Shown here piece after piece: positions 34,468 to 44,215 of a stretch of 64,000 nucleotides of DNA (position 1 is the first letter of the stretch; every line of letters starts with the position of its first letter). The stretch spans positions 1,147,581 through 1,211,580 of the forward strand of contig NZ_BMWC01000001.1 of assembly GCF_014651035.1 (NCBI RefSeq), written 5' to 3'. A program made the translations under genes and the position numbers. Below the pieces are notes generated by a model, which saw nothing but the letters and a program-made list of their open reading frames with translations, made no database searches and was not told where the DNA came from. The stretch comes from Streptomyces lomondensis (GTDB lineage Bacteria > Actinomycetota > Actinomycetes > Streptomycetales > Streptomycetaceae).

Positions 34468-35652
34468 CTACGGCAGCGCCAGCATCCGCTCCAGCGCCAG
34501 CTTCGCGAACGCCTCCGTCTCCTTGTCCACCTCGATGCGGTTGACGAGGTTGCCCTCGGCCAGCGACTCCAGGGCCCAGACCAGGTGGGGGAGGTCGATG
34601 CGGTTCATGGTCGAGCAGAAGCAGACCGTCTTGTCGAGGAAGACGATCTCCTTGCCCTCCGGCGCGAAACGGTTCGCCAGGCGGCGGACCAGGTTCAGCT
34701 CCGTGCCGATGGCCCACTTGGAGCCGGCCGGCGCGGCCTCCAGGGCCTTGATGATGTACTCCGTCGAGCCGACGTAGTCCGCCGCGGCCACGACCTCGTG
34801 CTTGCACTCGGGGTGGACCAGGACGTTCACGCCCGGGATGCGCTCGCGCACGTCGTTCACGGAGTCCAGGCTGAAGCGGCCGTGCACCGAGCAGTGGCCG
34901 CGCCACAGGATCATCTTCGCCGCGCGCAGCTCGTCGGCGGTCAGGCCGCCGTTCGGCTTGTGCGGGTTGTAGACGACGCAGTCCTCCAGGGACATGCCCA
35001 TGTCCCGGACGGCGGTGTTGCGGCCGAGGTGCTGGTCGGGCAGGAAGAGCACCTTCTCGCCCTGCTCGAAGGCCCAGTCCAGGGCCCGTTTCGCATTGGA
35101 CGAGGTGCAGATCGTGCCGCCGTGCTTGCCCGTGAACGCCTTGATGTCGGCGGACGAGTTCATGTACGAGACGGGCACGACCTGCTCGGCTATCCCGGCC
35201 TCGGTCAGCACGTCCCAGCACTCGGCGACCTGCTCGGCCGTCGCCATGTCGGCCATCGAGCAGCCGGCGGCGAGGTCGGGCAGGACGACCTTCTGGTCGT
35301 CGGACGTCAGGATGTCCGCGGACTCCGCCATGAAGTGCACACCGCAGAAGACGATGTACTCGGCCTCCGGACGCGCCGCCGCGTCCCGGGCCAGCTTGAA
35401 CGAGTCACCGGTCACGTCGGCGAACTGGATGACCTCGTCGCGCTGGTAGTGGTGGCCGAGCACGAAGACCTTGTTCCCGAGCTTCTCCTTCGCCCGGCGG
35501 GCGCGCTCCACCAGGTCCGGGTCGGACGGTGAGGGCAGGTCGCCGGGACACTCCACGCCCCGCTCGCTCTTCGGGTCGGCCTCACGGCCGAGGAGCAGCA
35601 GGGCGAGGGGCGTCGGCTGTACGTCGAGCTCCTGGGTCTGGGCGGTGGTCAC
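34468..35652 (-). CDS. nadA: Quinolinate synthase
   Basis: A 394-residue [4Fe-4S] enzyme that condenses iminoaspartate with dihydroxyacetone phosphate to quinolinate in NAD synthesis. Cluster cysteines are Cys103 (VFCGVHFMAES), Cys283 (HPECKHE) and Cys344 or Cys346 (KTVCFCSTM). Other family blocks include VLGHHYQRDEV and YMNSSADIKA. GTG start at 35652 (MTTAQTQEL), matching the usual Streptomyces N-terminus; AAAGGG lies upstream. A TATGAT -10-like element stands near 35707-35712 on the minus strand. erpA, an Fe-S carrier that could supply the cluster, is divergently encoded. nadB and nadC are not in the window. Confidence 0.95.
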   Translation of the reverse strand: MTTAQTQELDVQPTPLALLLLGREADPKSERGVECPGDLPSPSDPDLVERARRAKEKLGNKVFVLGHHYQRDEVIQFADVTGDSFKLARDAAARPEAEYIVFCGVHFMAESADILTSDDQKVVLPDLAAGCSMADMATAEQVAECWDVLTEAGIAEQVVPVSYMNSSADIKAFTGKHGGTICTSSNAKRALDWAFEQGEKVLFLPDQHLGRNTAVRDMGMSLEDCVVYNPHKPNGGLTADELRAAKMILWRGHCSVHGRFSLDSVNDVRERIPGVNVLVHPECKHEVVAAADYVGSTEYIIKALEAAPAGSKWAIGTELNLVRRLANRFAPEGKEIVFLDKTVCFCSTMNRIDLPHLVWALESLAEGNLVNRIEVDKETEAFAKLALERMLALP

Positions 35653-35936
35653 GACACGCACCCTTTCTGTTTCCGGCGACTTTTCGTCGAATTGACGCTT
35701 ACCTATCATAACTGCTTCACGTCACTTTGACGATGGCCATAGCGTCTGTGTGACGTGAATCCCGGCGCGCCGCCGTTCATTCCCGCGAAGACCGGGAATG
35801 TGCCGTTTTCCGGTTCCCGGCGCGTGTGCGAGCATGAAGAGGAGCCGAGATCGAGCGCCCGGCCCGGAATGAATCCGCGGCCCCGCCGGTTGCAACCGTC
35901 GGCAAGCAGTCTCCGTACAACCCGGGAGAGATGTAG

Positions 35937-36293
35937 ATGTCCGTATCGGACGAGACCAGCACCGTCACCGACGGCATCATCCTGACCGACGCCGCGGCGT
36001 CCAAGGTCAAGGCGCTGCTCGACCAGGAAGGCCGCGACGACCTCGCGCTGCGCGTCGCCGTCCAGCCCGGTGGCTGCTCCGGCCTGCGCTACCAGCTCTT
36101 CTTCGACGAGCGTTCCCTCGACGGCGACGTGGAGAAGGACTTCGGCGGTGTGAAGGTCGTCACCGACCGCATGAGCGCCCCGTACCTGGGCGGTGCCACG
36201 ATCGACTTCGTGGACACCATCGAGAAGCAGGGCTTCACGATCGACAACCCGAACGCGACCGGCTCCTGCGCCTGCGGCGACTCCTTCAGCTGA
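35937..36293 (+). CDS. erpA: Iron-sulfur cluster insertion protein (HesB/IscA family)
   Basis: A 118-residue A-type carrier that hands [4Fe-4S] or [2Fe-2S] clusters to apoproteins. The three conserved cysteines are Cys47 (PGGCSGLRY), Cys111 and Cys113 (SCACGDSF). Normal family length with a short acidic N-terminal extension. ATG at 35937 behind GGGAGAG. It diverges from nadA over about 280 bases and is followed by a strong terminator. The neighbourhood (nadA, and a desulfurase at 39873) fits Fe-S supply. Confidence 0.93.
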   Translation: MSVSDETSTVTDGIILTDAAASKVKALLDQEGRDDLALRVAVQPGGCSGLRYQLFFDERSLDGDVEKDFGGVKVVTDRMSAPYLGGATIDFVDTIEKQGFTIDNPNATGSCACGDSFS

Positions 36294-36328
36294 GCCTGCC
36301 GGGCCGCCCCCGGCGGCAGCGGGCATGA

Positions 36329-36367
36329 CGAAGGCGGCGACCCCCTCCGACGGGGCCGCCGCCTTCG
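36329..36367. terminator. Bidirectional terminator hairpin
   Basis: CGAAGGCGGCGACCCC and GGGGCCGCCGCCTTCG pair over 16 bases with one wobble, around CTCCGAC. It lies between the convergent erpA and large acidic protein genes. Confidence 0.8.
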
Positions 36368-36382
36368 CCGTCCCTGAGGGCG

Positions 36383-38353
36383 CTACCGCGTCGGGGGAGC
36401 CGGCAGCCGCGCCCCCTCCTTGGCCAGCGGAACCGCCTTGCCGTCCTCGCCGACGACCTTCCGGTCACCGAGCGGCTCGTCCAGCTGCACGGTCTCCTGG
36501 AACTGCTTGGCGATCATGATGCAGACCTTGTCCGGCCACGGGGTCGACGTCACCGTGACCCGCACCTCCTCGCCCTGCTCGCTCGCCTTCACGTCGTAGT
36601 CGGCGCACACCCCGCCCGTGAAGGTCACGGTCAGCTCCGCGCCCTCGGCCCGGTAGCCGTCGACCTTGACGTCGCGCGGCTCGGGCGCCGACGTCGGCTC
36701 GTCGCTCGGCCCGCTCGGCTTGGGCGAGGCCAGGAACTTCGGGTCGACCGCCGGGTACGTCACCGTGAACGGGTCCTTCGCGCCCGGCGCCGTCACCTCG
36801 AACAGCCACGACGGCACGAGCGCCTGACGCCCGTCCACGAAGTGCGCGGCCAGCCCGAACACCGCGTTCTCGACCGTCACCGCATCCTGCTCCGGAGCGC
36901 CGCTCGGCGACGTCTCGCAGGGCTGCTCCAGCCGGTCCTTCTCCGGCACGGCGCTGGCGCAGCCGCCTATGCCCATGCGGTGGTCGGTCTTCGGCCGCTC
37001 GTTCATCAGCTCCAGCGCCTTGCTGGCGCTGACCACGGGGTACGTGTCCCCCTTCACCGGGACCGCGAGCTGGCCGCTGCCGCCGACGACCTCGCCGTCG
37101 GAGCCGACCGTGACCCCGGTCGTCCAGCCGTGCGTGGGCAGTCCGCCGATCTCGGGAGCGGCGTTCACCACCCGCTGGGCGCCCATGACCTGGCTCGTGT
37201 CCAGTTTCGCGTCGTCCTGACCCACCGCCTTCAGCACGGGGGCCGCGGCCTGCTTCGCCGCCGCCTCGCTCACCGGGGTGCCGCCGGTCTGCGGAGCGGT
37301 GCAGGCGTCCGTGCCCTTGCAGTCGTCCGTGCCCGGCGCGTACCGGCTGAACGTCCAGGTCCCCGGGGCCTGCCTGTTCACCTGGAGACTCGGCCCCGAA
37401 CCGTCCTGGCCGGCCCCGACCTTCCAGGCCTCGCCCTGCGCCACCGGCGTTCCCTCGACCCCGAGGGCCTTCGCCAGCCGGGCCACGTCCTCCTTGCTGA
37501 CCTCGCCCTGCGCCCGGTACACCGGGGCTTCGCCGGGGCCGCCCGGCAGTGTGCCGTCGACCCGGTAGGTGGCGCCGTAGGGGTTGGGCTCGCCGGGCGC
37601 GATGCCGTGGCCGCCCTCGGAGTAGCCGTCGAGCGCGAGCGGCGGGGGAGTGTCGTCCCCGCCGGGCGCACCGGACGTCGTACCGCCGCCCGCCCCGCCG
37701 GACGCGTTGGTGGCGAGCCAGGCCCCGCCACCGCCGATCAGCAGCACGGCGGCGGCGACGGAGGCGATGATCGCGGGAGTCCGCGAACGCCCGCCGCCGT
37801 GACGGACCAGGTCCTCGTCGTCGCGGGGGAGGTCGCTGTCCGGTGCGGGGGGTGTTTCCGGGGCCGGGCCGGTGGGGGCTTCCTCGGCGCCGGTGCTTGC
37901 CGCGGCGGACTCGCGGTCCGATGCCCGGTCCGCCTGCTCGGCGCCGGCTTCTCGGGCTGTGTCGTCCTCGGTCGGCTCCGCCTCCGAAGACCGCGTGTCA
38001 CCATCCGGCGTCTCAGAAGCCTCTGCGGCCTCACGGGAGTCAGCGGCCGGTGGCTCCTGAGCCTCTGCTGGCTCGCCAGCCTCTCCGGAATCGCCGGCCT
38101 CTCCGGAACCGCTGGCCTCTCCGGAATCGCCGGCCTCGGCAGACTCGTCCGACTCAGCGGCGGCACCCTCCGAATCCCGGGCCTTGCCGGACTCGGCAGC
38201 CCCCGCAGACTCCGCGGCCCCCGCCGACGCCTCGGCCTTCGCCGAAGCCCCGGCGTCGGCCGAGCCCCGCGCCTCGGCCTCCGGGGCGTCGGCGGTGCCG
38301 GCGCTGCCCGGCTCCCTGGCGTCGTCGTCGTGGTCGGGTCGCTCGGTGTTCAC
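36383..38353 (-). CDS. Large membrane-anchored protein with acidic low-complexity cytoplasmic domain
   Basis: A 656-residue protein of unknown function. Residues 1-185 are extremely rich in Ala, Glu, Ser, Gly and Asp, with short imperfect repeats (SGEA, GDSGEAG). A single transmembrane helix follows at about 200-225 (IIASVAAAVLLIGGGGAWLA), then an extracellular Gly-rich linker and a folded domain of about 400 residues with several Cys pairs and repeated beta-type segments. This topology resembles a membrane-bound anti-sigma factor, but no cytoplasmic anti-sigma motif is visible. GTG start at 38353 behind AAGGAG. No sigma factor gene is adjacent. Confidence 0.75.
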   Translation of the reverse strand: MNTERPDHDDDAREPGSAGTADAPEAEARGSADAGASAKAEASAGAAESAGAAESGKARDSEGAAAESDESAEAGDSGEASGSGEAGDSGEAGEPAEAQEPPAADSREAAEASETPDGDTRSSEAEPTEDDTAREAGAEQADRASDRESAAASTGAEEAPTGPAPETPPAPDSDLPRDDEDLVRHGGGRSRTPAIIASVAAAVLLIGGGGAWLATNASGGAGGGTTSGAPGGDDTPPPLALDGYSEGGHGIAPGEPNPYGATYRVDGTLPGGPGEAPVYRAQGEVSKEDVARLAKALGVEGTPVAQGEAWKVGAGQDGSGPSLQVNRQAPGTWTFSRYAPGTDDCKGTDACTAPQTGGTPVSEAAAKQAAAPVLKAVGQDDAKLDTSQVMGAQRVVNAAPEIGGLPTHGWTTGVTVGSDGEVVGGSGQLAVPVKGDTYPVVSASKALELMNERPKTDHRMGIGGCASAVPEKDRLEQPCETSPSGAPEQDAVTVENAVFGLAAHFVDGRQALVPSWLFEVTAPGAKDPFTVTYPAVDPKFLASPKPSGPSDEPTSAPEPRDVKVDGYRAEGAELTVTFTGGVCADYDVKASEQGEEVRVTVTSTPWPDKVCIMIAKQFQETVQLDEPLGDRKVVGEDGKAVPLAKEGARLPAPPTR

Positions 38354-38499
38354 CGCATCGCTCCTTCGGCTGCACAGCTGTCCCATGGGACCCGGCCCGG
38401 TCGGTACCGGGCCGCTGATGGGTCGTATCCCGCCTCCCCTTTACGGGGGACAGCGATGGGACGCAGCGGGGGAGCACACGGTTCCCGTGCGCGCGCCGC

Positions 38500-38709
38500 T
38501 CAGTCCCCGTAGTCCGACATGGCGTCGAGCAGCCGGGCCGACGCCGGGGGTACGGTCACGCCGTGGATCAGGGCCGGGGAGACCGGCCGGGCGGCGCCCC
38601 GGTCGGGAACCGCCCAGTGCGGAGCCATCCGGGCCCCGTCACCGGGCAGCGACGCCAGGTCGCCTTCGATGTCGACGGGAACGGGGGCCTGGACCTTGAG
38701 GTTCGTCAT
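38500..38709 (-). CDS. Small hypothetical protein
   Basis: A 69-residue protein, MTNLKVQAPVPVDIEGDLAS, without signal or membrane segment. The ribosome binding site is weak, and the coding evidence is a clean frame with third-position GC and reasonable position between two genes. It resembles short conserved streptomycete proteins that have no known role. An antisense frame over the same bases is less likely. Confidence 0.55.
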   Translation of the reverse strand: MTNLKVQAPVPVDIEGDLASLPGDGARMAPHWAVPDRGAARPVSPALIHGVTVPPASARLLDAMSDYGD

Positions 38710-38841
38710 ACCGGCACCGTATGCACGCCGGGACTCACCGAGAAAGATCTACTATCGGGTAGGTTGCTTGCCTTCAGAGCGGCCCCGCCCACCCGATAGC
38801 GTGAAGCGTCAAGGTCCGCCTCCCTCAGGAGAATCCACGCC

Positions 38842-39816
38842 GTGCGCATCGCAGTCACCGGCTCCATCGCCACCGACCACCTCATGACCTTCCCCGGCCG
38901 CTTCGCCGACCAGCTCGTAGCGGACCAGCTGCACACGGTCTCGCTGTCATTCCTGGTCGACAAGCTCGACGTCCGCCGCGGCGGCGTCGCCGCGAACATC
39001 GCGTTCGGCATGGGACAGCTCGGCACCCGGCCGATCCTGGTCGGCGCCGCGGGCGCGGACTTCGACGAGTACCGGGCCTGGCTGGAGCGGCACGGCGTCG
39101 ACACCGAATCCGTCCGCATCTCCGACACGCTGCACACCGCCCGCTTCGTGTGCACGACCGACGCCGACCACAACCAGATCGGCTCGTTCTACACGGGCGC
39201 CATGAGCGAGGCCCGCCTCATCGAGCTGAAGACCGTCGCCGACCGGGTCGGCGGGCTCGACCTGGTCTCCATCGGCGCGGACGACCCGGAGGCCATGCTC
39301 CGCCACACCGAGGAGTGCCGCTCCCGGAACATCCCGTTCGCCGCCGACTTCTCCCAGCAGATCGCCCGCATGGACGGCGAGGAGATCCGCATCCTGCTGG
39401 ACGGGGCGACGTACCTCTTCTCCAACGAGTACGAGAAGGGCCTCATCGAGTCCAAGACCGGCTGGAGCGACGCGGAGATCCTGTCCCGGGTGGGCCACCG
39501 GGTGACCACCCTCGGCGCGCAGGGCGTGCGCATCGAGCGGGTCGGCGAGGACCCGATCGAGGTCGGCACGCCGGACGAGGAGCGCAAGGCCGACCCGACC
39601 GGCGTCGGCGACGCCTTCCGCGCAGGGTTCCTCTCGGGGCTGGCGTGGGGCGTCTCCCTGGAGCGGGCCGCGCAGGTCGGGTGCATGCTGGCGACCCTCG
39701 TCATCGAGACGGTGGGGACGCAGGAGTACCAGTTGCGGCGCGGGCATTTCATGGAGCGGTTCACCAAGGCGTACGGGGACGAGGCGGCTGCGGAGGTTCA
39801 GGCGCATTTGGCCTGA
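38842..39816 (+). CDS. PfkB-family carbohydrate or nucleoside kinase (adenosine kinase-like)
   Basis: A 324-residue ribokinase-fold kinase. The N-terminal VTGSIATDHLMTFPGRFADQ with a GGVAANIAFGMGQLG motif (near residue 47) is followed by the C-terminal PfkB signature DPTGVGDAFRAGFLSG, with the catalytic Asp near residue 257. The wording of the substrate region (FPGRFADQ, a lid with FLVDKLDVRRGG) is typical of actinobacterial adenosine/sugar kinases; exact substrate unknown. GTG start behind CAGGAG. A variant B repeat follows the gene, and a desulfurase gene converges on it. Confidence 0.87.
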   Translation: MRIAVTGSIATDHLMTFPGRFADQLVADQLHTVSLSFLVDKLDVRRGGVAANIAFGMGQLGTRPILVGAAGADFDEYRAWLERHGVDTESVRISDTLHTARFVCTTDADHNQIGSFYTGAMSEARLIELKTVADRVGGLDLVSIGADDPEAMLRHTEECRSRNIPFAADFSQQIARMDGEEIRILLDGATYLFSNEYEKGLIESKTGWSDAEILSRVGHRVTTLGAQGVRIERVGEDPIEVGTPDEERKADPTGVGDAFRAGFLSGLAWGVSLERAAQVGCMLATLVIETVGTQEYQLRRGHFMERFTKAYGDEAAAEVQAHLA

Positions 39817-39837
39817 CTTCGGCTGCGGGTGCGTGGG

Positions 39838-39864
39838 GGCTGGTCGCGCAGTTCCCCGCGCCCC
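39838..39864 (-). repeat. GC-rich intergenic repeat, variant B
   Basis: On the minus strand GGGGCGCGGGGAACTGCG then CGACCAGCC. It lies between the convergent PfkB-kinase and desulfurase genes, eight bases past the desulfurase stop in its reading direction. Confidence 0.7.
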
Positions 39865-39872
39865 TGGGTTAC

Positions 39873-41252
39873 TCAGGTCGCTCGGCGGATCAAGTATGCG
39901 GTTCCTTGGTCCGCCGGCTCCTCGCCCACGTACTCCTGGTTCCGCATCTCGCACCACGCCGGGATGTCCAGGCGGGCCGCCTCGTCGTCGGACAGGACCC
40001 GGACCAGTCCGCCCACCGGCACATCGCCGATGACCTTGGCGAGCTCGATGACCGGAATGGGGCACCGCTTGCCCAGCGAGTCCACGACGAGGGCGTCGGC
40101 CTCCCGCACCACCGCCTCGGAAGCCGGCGCCCCCAGCTTCTCCCGCACCCCCGCCACCACCCGGGGCAGCACCTCCAGGAACCTCTCCACCTCCTCCTCG
40201 GCCACCCCCGCCGGCAGCGAAACCCGCACGTTCCCCTCACTCAGCACACCCATCGCCCGCAGCACATGGCTCGGCGTCAGCGTGCTGCTCGTGCAGGACG
40301 AACCGGACGAGACGGAGAAACCCTCCCGGTCCAGCTCGTGCAGCAGCGCCTCCCCGTCGACATAGAGACAGGAGAAGGTGACGACACCGGGCAGCCGGCG
40401 CGCCGGATCACCGACCACCTCGGCATCGGGCACCAGCCCCGGCACCCGGGCCCGGATCCGCTCCGTCAGCTCCCGCAGCCGCACGGCCTCCGCGGCCGCC
40501 TCCGCCCGTACGGCCCGCAGCGACGCGGCCGCCGCCACGATGGCCGGGATGTTCTCGAAACCGGCCGCCCGACCCGACTCCCGCTCGTCCACCGGCCCTT
40601 GCGGCGCGAACCGCACGCCCTTGCGGACGACGAGCAGCCCGACCCCGGACGGCCCGCCCCACTTGTGCGCACTGGCCGTCAGCAGCGACCAGTCCCCTTC
40701 CACCGGCCCCCACCCCAGCGACTGCGCCGCGTCCACCAGCAACGGCACCCCGGCCGCCCGGCACGCCTCGGCCGCCTCGGCCACCGGCTGCTCGGTCCCC
40801 ACCTCGTGATTGGCCGACTGGAGGCAGGCCAGCGCGGTGTCGGCCCGCAGGGCATCGCCGTAAGCCGACGGCTGCACCCGCCCGGCGCGGTCCACCGGGA
40901 CCTGTGTGACGGTCCCCCCGGCGGCCTCGAAGAGCTCCGCCGCATGCAGTACGGAGGAGTGTTCGACCGCTGACACGATCAGGTGGCGCCCGACCCGCCT
41001 CCGCCCGGCCAGGGCCCCCGCAATCCCCGTATGCACGGCACGGGTTCCGGACGAGGTGAAGGTCAGCTCGTCCGGCCGGCAGCCCACCGCCTCGGCAGCG
41101 GCCTCCCGCGCCGCGTCCAGCAGCACCCGGGCACGCCGTCCCTCCCTGTACAGGCGCGCGGGATCCGCCCACCCTTCGTCGAGCGAGGCCAGCAGGGCCT
41201 GCCGGGCAACAGGATGAAGCGGAGCAGCGGAAGCAGCATCGAAGTAGGCCAC
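39873..41252 (-). CDS. Cysteine desulfurase (class V aminotransferase fold) fused to a TusA-type sulfur carrier domain
   Basis: A 459-residue fusion. Residues 1-385 form an IscS/NifS-like desulfurase: PLP Lys197 (SAHKWGG), the sulfur-accepting Cys320 in SSGSSCTSSTLTPSHVL, and ANHEVGTEQP. It removes sulfur from cysteine as a persulfide. Residues 394-459 are a TusA domain with the CPxP motif at Cys397 (GKRCPIPVIELAK), which normally accepts the persulfide and passes it to tRNA thiolation or molybdenum cofactor enzymes. Donor and first carrier are therefore one chain. The ATG at 41252 fits the family start. It is a single gene, with no isc or suf partners adjacent. Confidence 0.9.
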   Translation of the reverse strand: MAYFDAASAAPLHPVARQALLASLDEGWADPARLYREGRRARVLLDAAREAAAEAVGCRPDELTFTSSGTRAVHTGIAGALAGRRRVGRHLIVSAVEHSSVLHAAELFEAAGGTVTQVPVDRAGRVQPSAYGDALRADTALACLQSANHEVGTEQPVAEAAEACRAAGVPLLVDAAQSLGWGPVEGDWSLLTASAHKWGGPSGVGLLVVRKGVRFAPQGPVDERESGRAAGFENIPAIVAAAASLRAVRAEAAAEAVRLRELTERIRARVPGLVPDAEVVGDPARRLPGVVTFSCLYVDGEALLHELDREGFSVSSGSSCTSSTLTPSHVLRAMGVLSEGNVRVSLPAGVAEEEVERFLEVLPRVVAGVREKLGAPASEAVVREADALVVDSLGKRCPIPVIELAKVIGDVPVGGLVRVLSDDEAARLDIPAWCEMRNQEYVGEEPADQGTAYLIRRAT

Positions 41253-41291
41253 ACAGCAACGCTAGAACGTTCAGGAGCGCAGCGGACCTCA

Positions 41292-41318
41292 GGGGCGCGG
41301 GGAACTGCGCGAACAACC
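41292..41318 (+). repeat. GC-rich intergenic repeat, variant B
   Basis: GGGGCGCGGGGAACTGCG followed by CGAACAACC (tail changed as in the copy at 46005), in the divergent gap between the desulfurase and ctaC genes. The rest of that gap has a CCCTCC/GGAGGG hairpin and should hold the ctaC promoter. Confidence 0.65.
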
Positions 41319-41516
41319 ACAAACCACTCGCAGCCGCCAATTCAGCGAACCCCCCGGGTGAGTAGGCACCCCTCCCCGAGAACCCCCGGAGGGCGTCGGC
41401 TAGGGTTTGGTCCGCATAAACATCCAAACCCCTGCCCGACGCAGGGCGGCGACCGACCAGCGAGAAGGCCAGGCCGCAGCCGATCCGCGCGGGCGAGACT
41501 CTCGGGAAGGCGCTAC

Positions 41517-42482
41517 GTGAGTCCCAACGGCTCCGACCGCTCGCCGCGGCGCCCGATGCGGCGGAAGCTGCTGCAGGCACTGACCGCGGGCCTGGTCTTG
41601 GCGACAGCCACCGGTTGCTCGTACAACTGGGAAGACTTCCCCCGCCTTGGTATGCCCACCCCGACCACGGAAGAGGCTCCGCGGATCCTCTCCCTGTGGC
41701 AGGGGTCCTGGGCGGCTGCGCTCGCCGTCGGCGTGCTGGTGTGGGGTCTGATCCTGTGGAGTGCTTTCTTCCACCGGCGCAGCCGCACCAAGGTCGAGGT
41801 TCCTCCGCAGACCCGGTACAACATGCCCATCGAGGCGCTGTACACCGTGGTCCCGCTCATCATCGTCTCGGTGCTGTTCTACTTCACCGCCCGTGACGAG
41901 TCCGAGCTGCTCAGCCTCAAGAAGAAGCCCGACGTCACGGTCAACGTGGTCGGCTTCCAGTGGAGCTGGTGCTTCAACTACATCGAGCCGGTCGCCGGTT
42001 CCACGGGTGACGCCAAGAAGTCCCCGGACCTCGACGCGATCCCGGACCGGTTCAAGGACGACTTCCCGGCCAACGCCGGCGGCGTCTACGACTGCGGTAC
42101 CCCCGGCACCCGGAACCCGCAGACCAACAACCCGGGCCCGACGCTGTGGCTGCCCAAGGGCAAGACGGTCCGCTTCGTGCTGACCTCGCGTGACGTCATC
42201 CACTCGTTCTGGGTGGTGCCGTTCCTGATGAAGCAGGACGTCATCCCGGGCCACACCAACGCCTTCGAGGTGACCCCCAACAAGGAGGGCACCTTCCTGG
42301 GCAAGTGCGCCGAGCTCTGCGGCGTCGACCACTCTCGGATGCTGTTCAACGTGAAGGTGGTCTCCCCCGAGCGCTACGAGCAGCACCTCAAGGACCTCGT
42401 GGACAAGCAGCAGACCGGTTACGTTCCCGCCGGCATCGCGCAGACGAGCCACGAGAAGAACCGGGAGACGAACAACCTGTGA
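41517..42482 (+). CDS. ctaC: Cytochrome c oxidase subunit II
   Basis: A 321-residue lipoprotein subunit of the aa3 oxidase that receives electrons from cytochrome c (QcrC) through its CuA centre. A lipobox-like LATATGCSY lies at about residues 28-36, two membrane helices follow (about 60-80 and 105-125), then the cupredoxin domain with the CuA ligands Cys264 and Cys268 ([12 protein letters not shown]). The insert around residues 155-200 ([15 protein letters not shown]) is usual in actinobacteria. GTG start behind GGGAAGG; the stop overlaps the ctaD start (GTGA). Confidence 0.96.
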   Translation: MSPNGSDRSPRRPMRRKLLQALTAGLVLATATGCSYNWEDFPRLGMPTPTTEEAPRILSLWQGSWAAALAVGVLVWGLILWSAFFHRRSRTKVEVPPQTRYNMPIEALYTVVPLIIVSVLFYFTARDESELLSLKKKPDVTVNVVGFQWSWCFNYIEPVAGSTGDAKKSPDLDAIPDRFKDDFPANAGGVYDCGTPGTRNPQTNNPGPTLWLPKGKTVRFVLTSRDVIHSFWVVPFLMKQDVIPGHTNAFEVTPNKEGTFLGKCAELCGVDHSRMLFNVKVVSPERYEQHLKDLVDKQQTGYVPAGIAQTSHEKNRETNNL

Positions 42483-44215
42483 GCATCCTCAACGAACCCC
42501 AGGGTGCCGCGGCAGCAGGGTCCCACTACCAGGACGAGCTGCCGGTCAGGCGCCAGAACCGCGGCAGTGTCGTGGTCAAGTGGCTGACGACGACGGACCA
42601 CAAGACGATCGGCACCCTGTATCTGGTGACGTCGTTCGCGTTCTTCGTCATCGGCGGCGTGATGGCGCTGTTCATGCGCGCCGAGCTCGCCCGGCCTGGT
42701 CTGCAGATCATGTCGAACGAGCAGTTCAACCAGGCGTTCACGATGCACGGCACGATCATGCTGCTGATGTTCGCGACGCCGCTGTTCGCCGGCTTCGCGA
42801 ACTGGATCATGCCGCTCCAGATCGGCGCGCCGGACGTGGCCTTCCCCCGGCTGAACATGTTCGCCTACTGGCTGTACCTGTTCGGCTCGCTCATCGCGGT
42901 CGGTGGCTTCCTGACCCCGCAGGGCGCGGCCGACTTCGGCTGGTTCGCCTACAGCCCGCTCTCGGACGCGGTCCGCTCCCCGGGCATCGGCGCCGACATG
43001 TGGATCATGGGTCTGGCCTTCTCCGGCTTCGGCACCATCCTCGGCTCGGTCAACTTCATCACCACGATCATCTGCATGCGCGCTCCGGGCATGACGATGT
43101 TCCGCATGCCGATCTTCACCTGGAACGTGCTGCTGACCGGTGTCCTGGTCCTGCTCGCCTTCCCGGTCCTGGCCGCGGCCCTGTTCGCCCTGGAGGCGGA
43201 CCGCAAGTTCGGCGCCCACGTCTTCGACTCCGCCAACGGCGGAGCGTTGCTGTGGCAACACCTCTTCTGGTTCTTCGGCCATCCAGAGGTGTACATCATC
43301 GCGTTGCCGTTCTTCGGCATCATCAGTGAGGTCATTCCGGTCTTCTCCCGCAAGCCGATGTTCGGTTACACGGGTCTGATCGGCGCGACCATCGCGATCG
43401 CGGGTCTGTCCGTGACGGTGTGGGCGCACCACATGTACGTCACCGGCGGTGTGCTGCTGCCGTTCTTCTCCTTCATGACGTTCCTCATCGCCGTCCCGAC
43501 CGGTGTGAAGTTCTTCAACTGGATCGGCACGATGTGGAAGGGCTCGCTGTCCTTCGAGACGCCGATGCTCTGGGCGACCGGCTTCCTGATCACCTTCACC
43601 TTCGGTGGTCTGACCGGTGTCATCCTCGCCTCGCCGCCGATGGACTTCCACGTCTCCGACTCGTACTTCGTGGTGGCCCACTTCCACTACGTCGTCTTCG
43701 GCACGGTCGTCTTCGCGATGTTCTCCGGCTTCCACTTCTGGTGGCCGAAGTGGACCGGCAAGATGCTGGACGAGCGCCTCGGCAAGATCACGTTCTGGAC
43801 GCTGTTCATCGGCTTCCACGGCACGTTCCTGGTCCAGCACTGGCTGGGCGCCGAGGGCATGCCGCGTCGTTACGCCGACTACCTGGCGGCCGACGGCTTC
43901 ACCGCGCTGAACACGATCTCCACGATCAGCTCGTTCCTGCTCGGCATGTCGATCCTGCCGTTCTTCTACAACGTGTGGAAGACGGCCAAGTACGGCAAGC
44001 CGGTCGGCGTCGACGACCCGTGGGGCTACGGCCGCTCCCTGGAGTGGGCCACCTCCTGCCCGCCGCCGCGGCACAACTTCATCACCATGCCGCGGATCCG
44101 CAGCGAATCCCCGGCGTTCGACCTGCACCACCCGGAGATCGCCGCTCTCGACCAGCTCGAGAACGTGGGCCACGGCGACAAGGCCCTCGCTGGCGGCAAG
44201 GAGGCCGGCAAGTGA
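42479..44215 (+). CDS. ctaD: Cytochrome c oxidase subunit I
   Basis: The 578-residue catalytic subunit of aa3 oxidase, with 12 hydrophobic helices, haem a, haem a3 and CuB. Signatures: [11 protein letters not shown] at the start, [25 protein letters not shown] (CuB His and cross-linked Tyr), HHMYVTGG and [12 protein letters not shown] with the haem ligands near the C-terminal half. It reduces O2 to water and pumps protons. GTG start overlapping ctaC by four bases; its stop overlaps ctaF. Confidence 0.97.
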   Translation: MSILNEPQGAAAAGSHYQDELPVRRQNRGSVVVKWLTTTDHKTIGTLYLVTSFAFFVIGGVMALFMRAELARPGLQIMSNEQFNQAFTMHGTIMLLMFATPLFAGFANWIMPLQIGAPDVAFPRLNMFAYWLYLFGSLIAVGGFLTPQGAADFGWFAYSPLSDAVRSPGIGADMWIMGLAFSGFGTILGSVNFITTIICMRAPGMTMFRMPIFTWNVLLTGVLVLLAFPVLAAALFALEADRKFGAHVFDSANGGALLWQHLFWFFGHPEVYIIALPFFGIISEVIPVFSRKPMFGYTGLIGATIAIAGLSVTVWAHHMYVTGGVLLPFFSFMTFLIAVPTGVKFFNWIGTMWKGSLSFETPMLWATGFLITFTFGGLTGVILASPPMDFHVSDSYFVVAHFHYVVFGTVVFAMFSGFHFWWPKWTGKMLDERLGKITFWTLFIGFHGTFLVQHWLGAEGMPRRYADYLAADGFTALNTISTISSFLLGMSILPFFYNVWKTAKYGKPVGVDDPWGYGRSLEWATSCPPPRHNFITMPRIRSESPAFDLHHPEIAALDQLENVGHGDKALAGGKEAGK

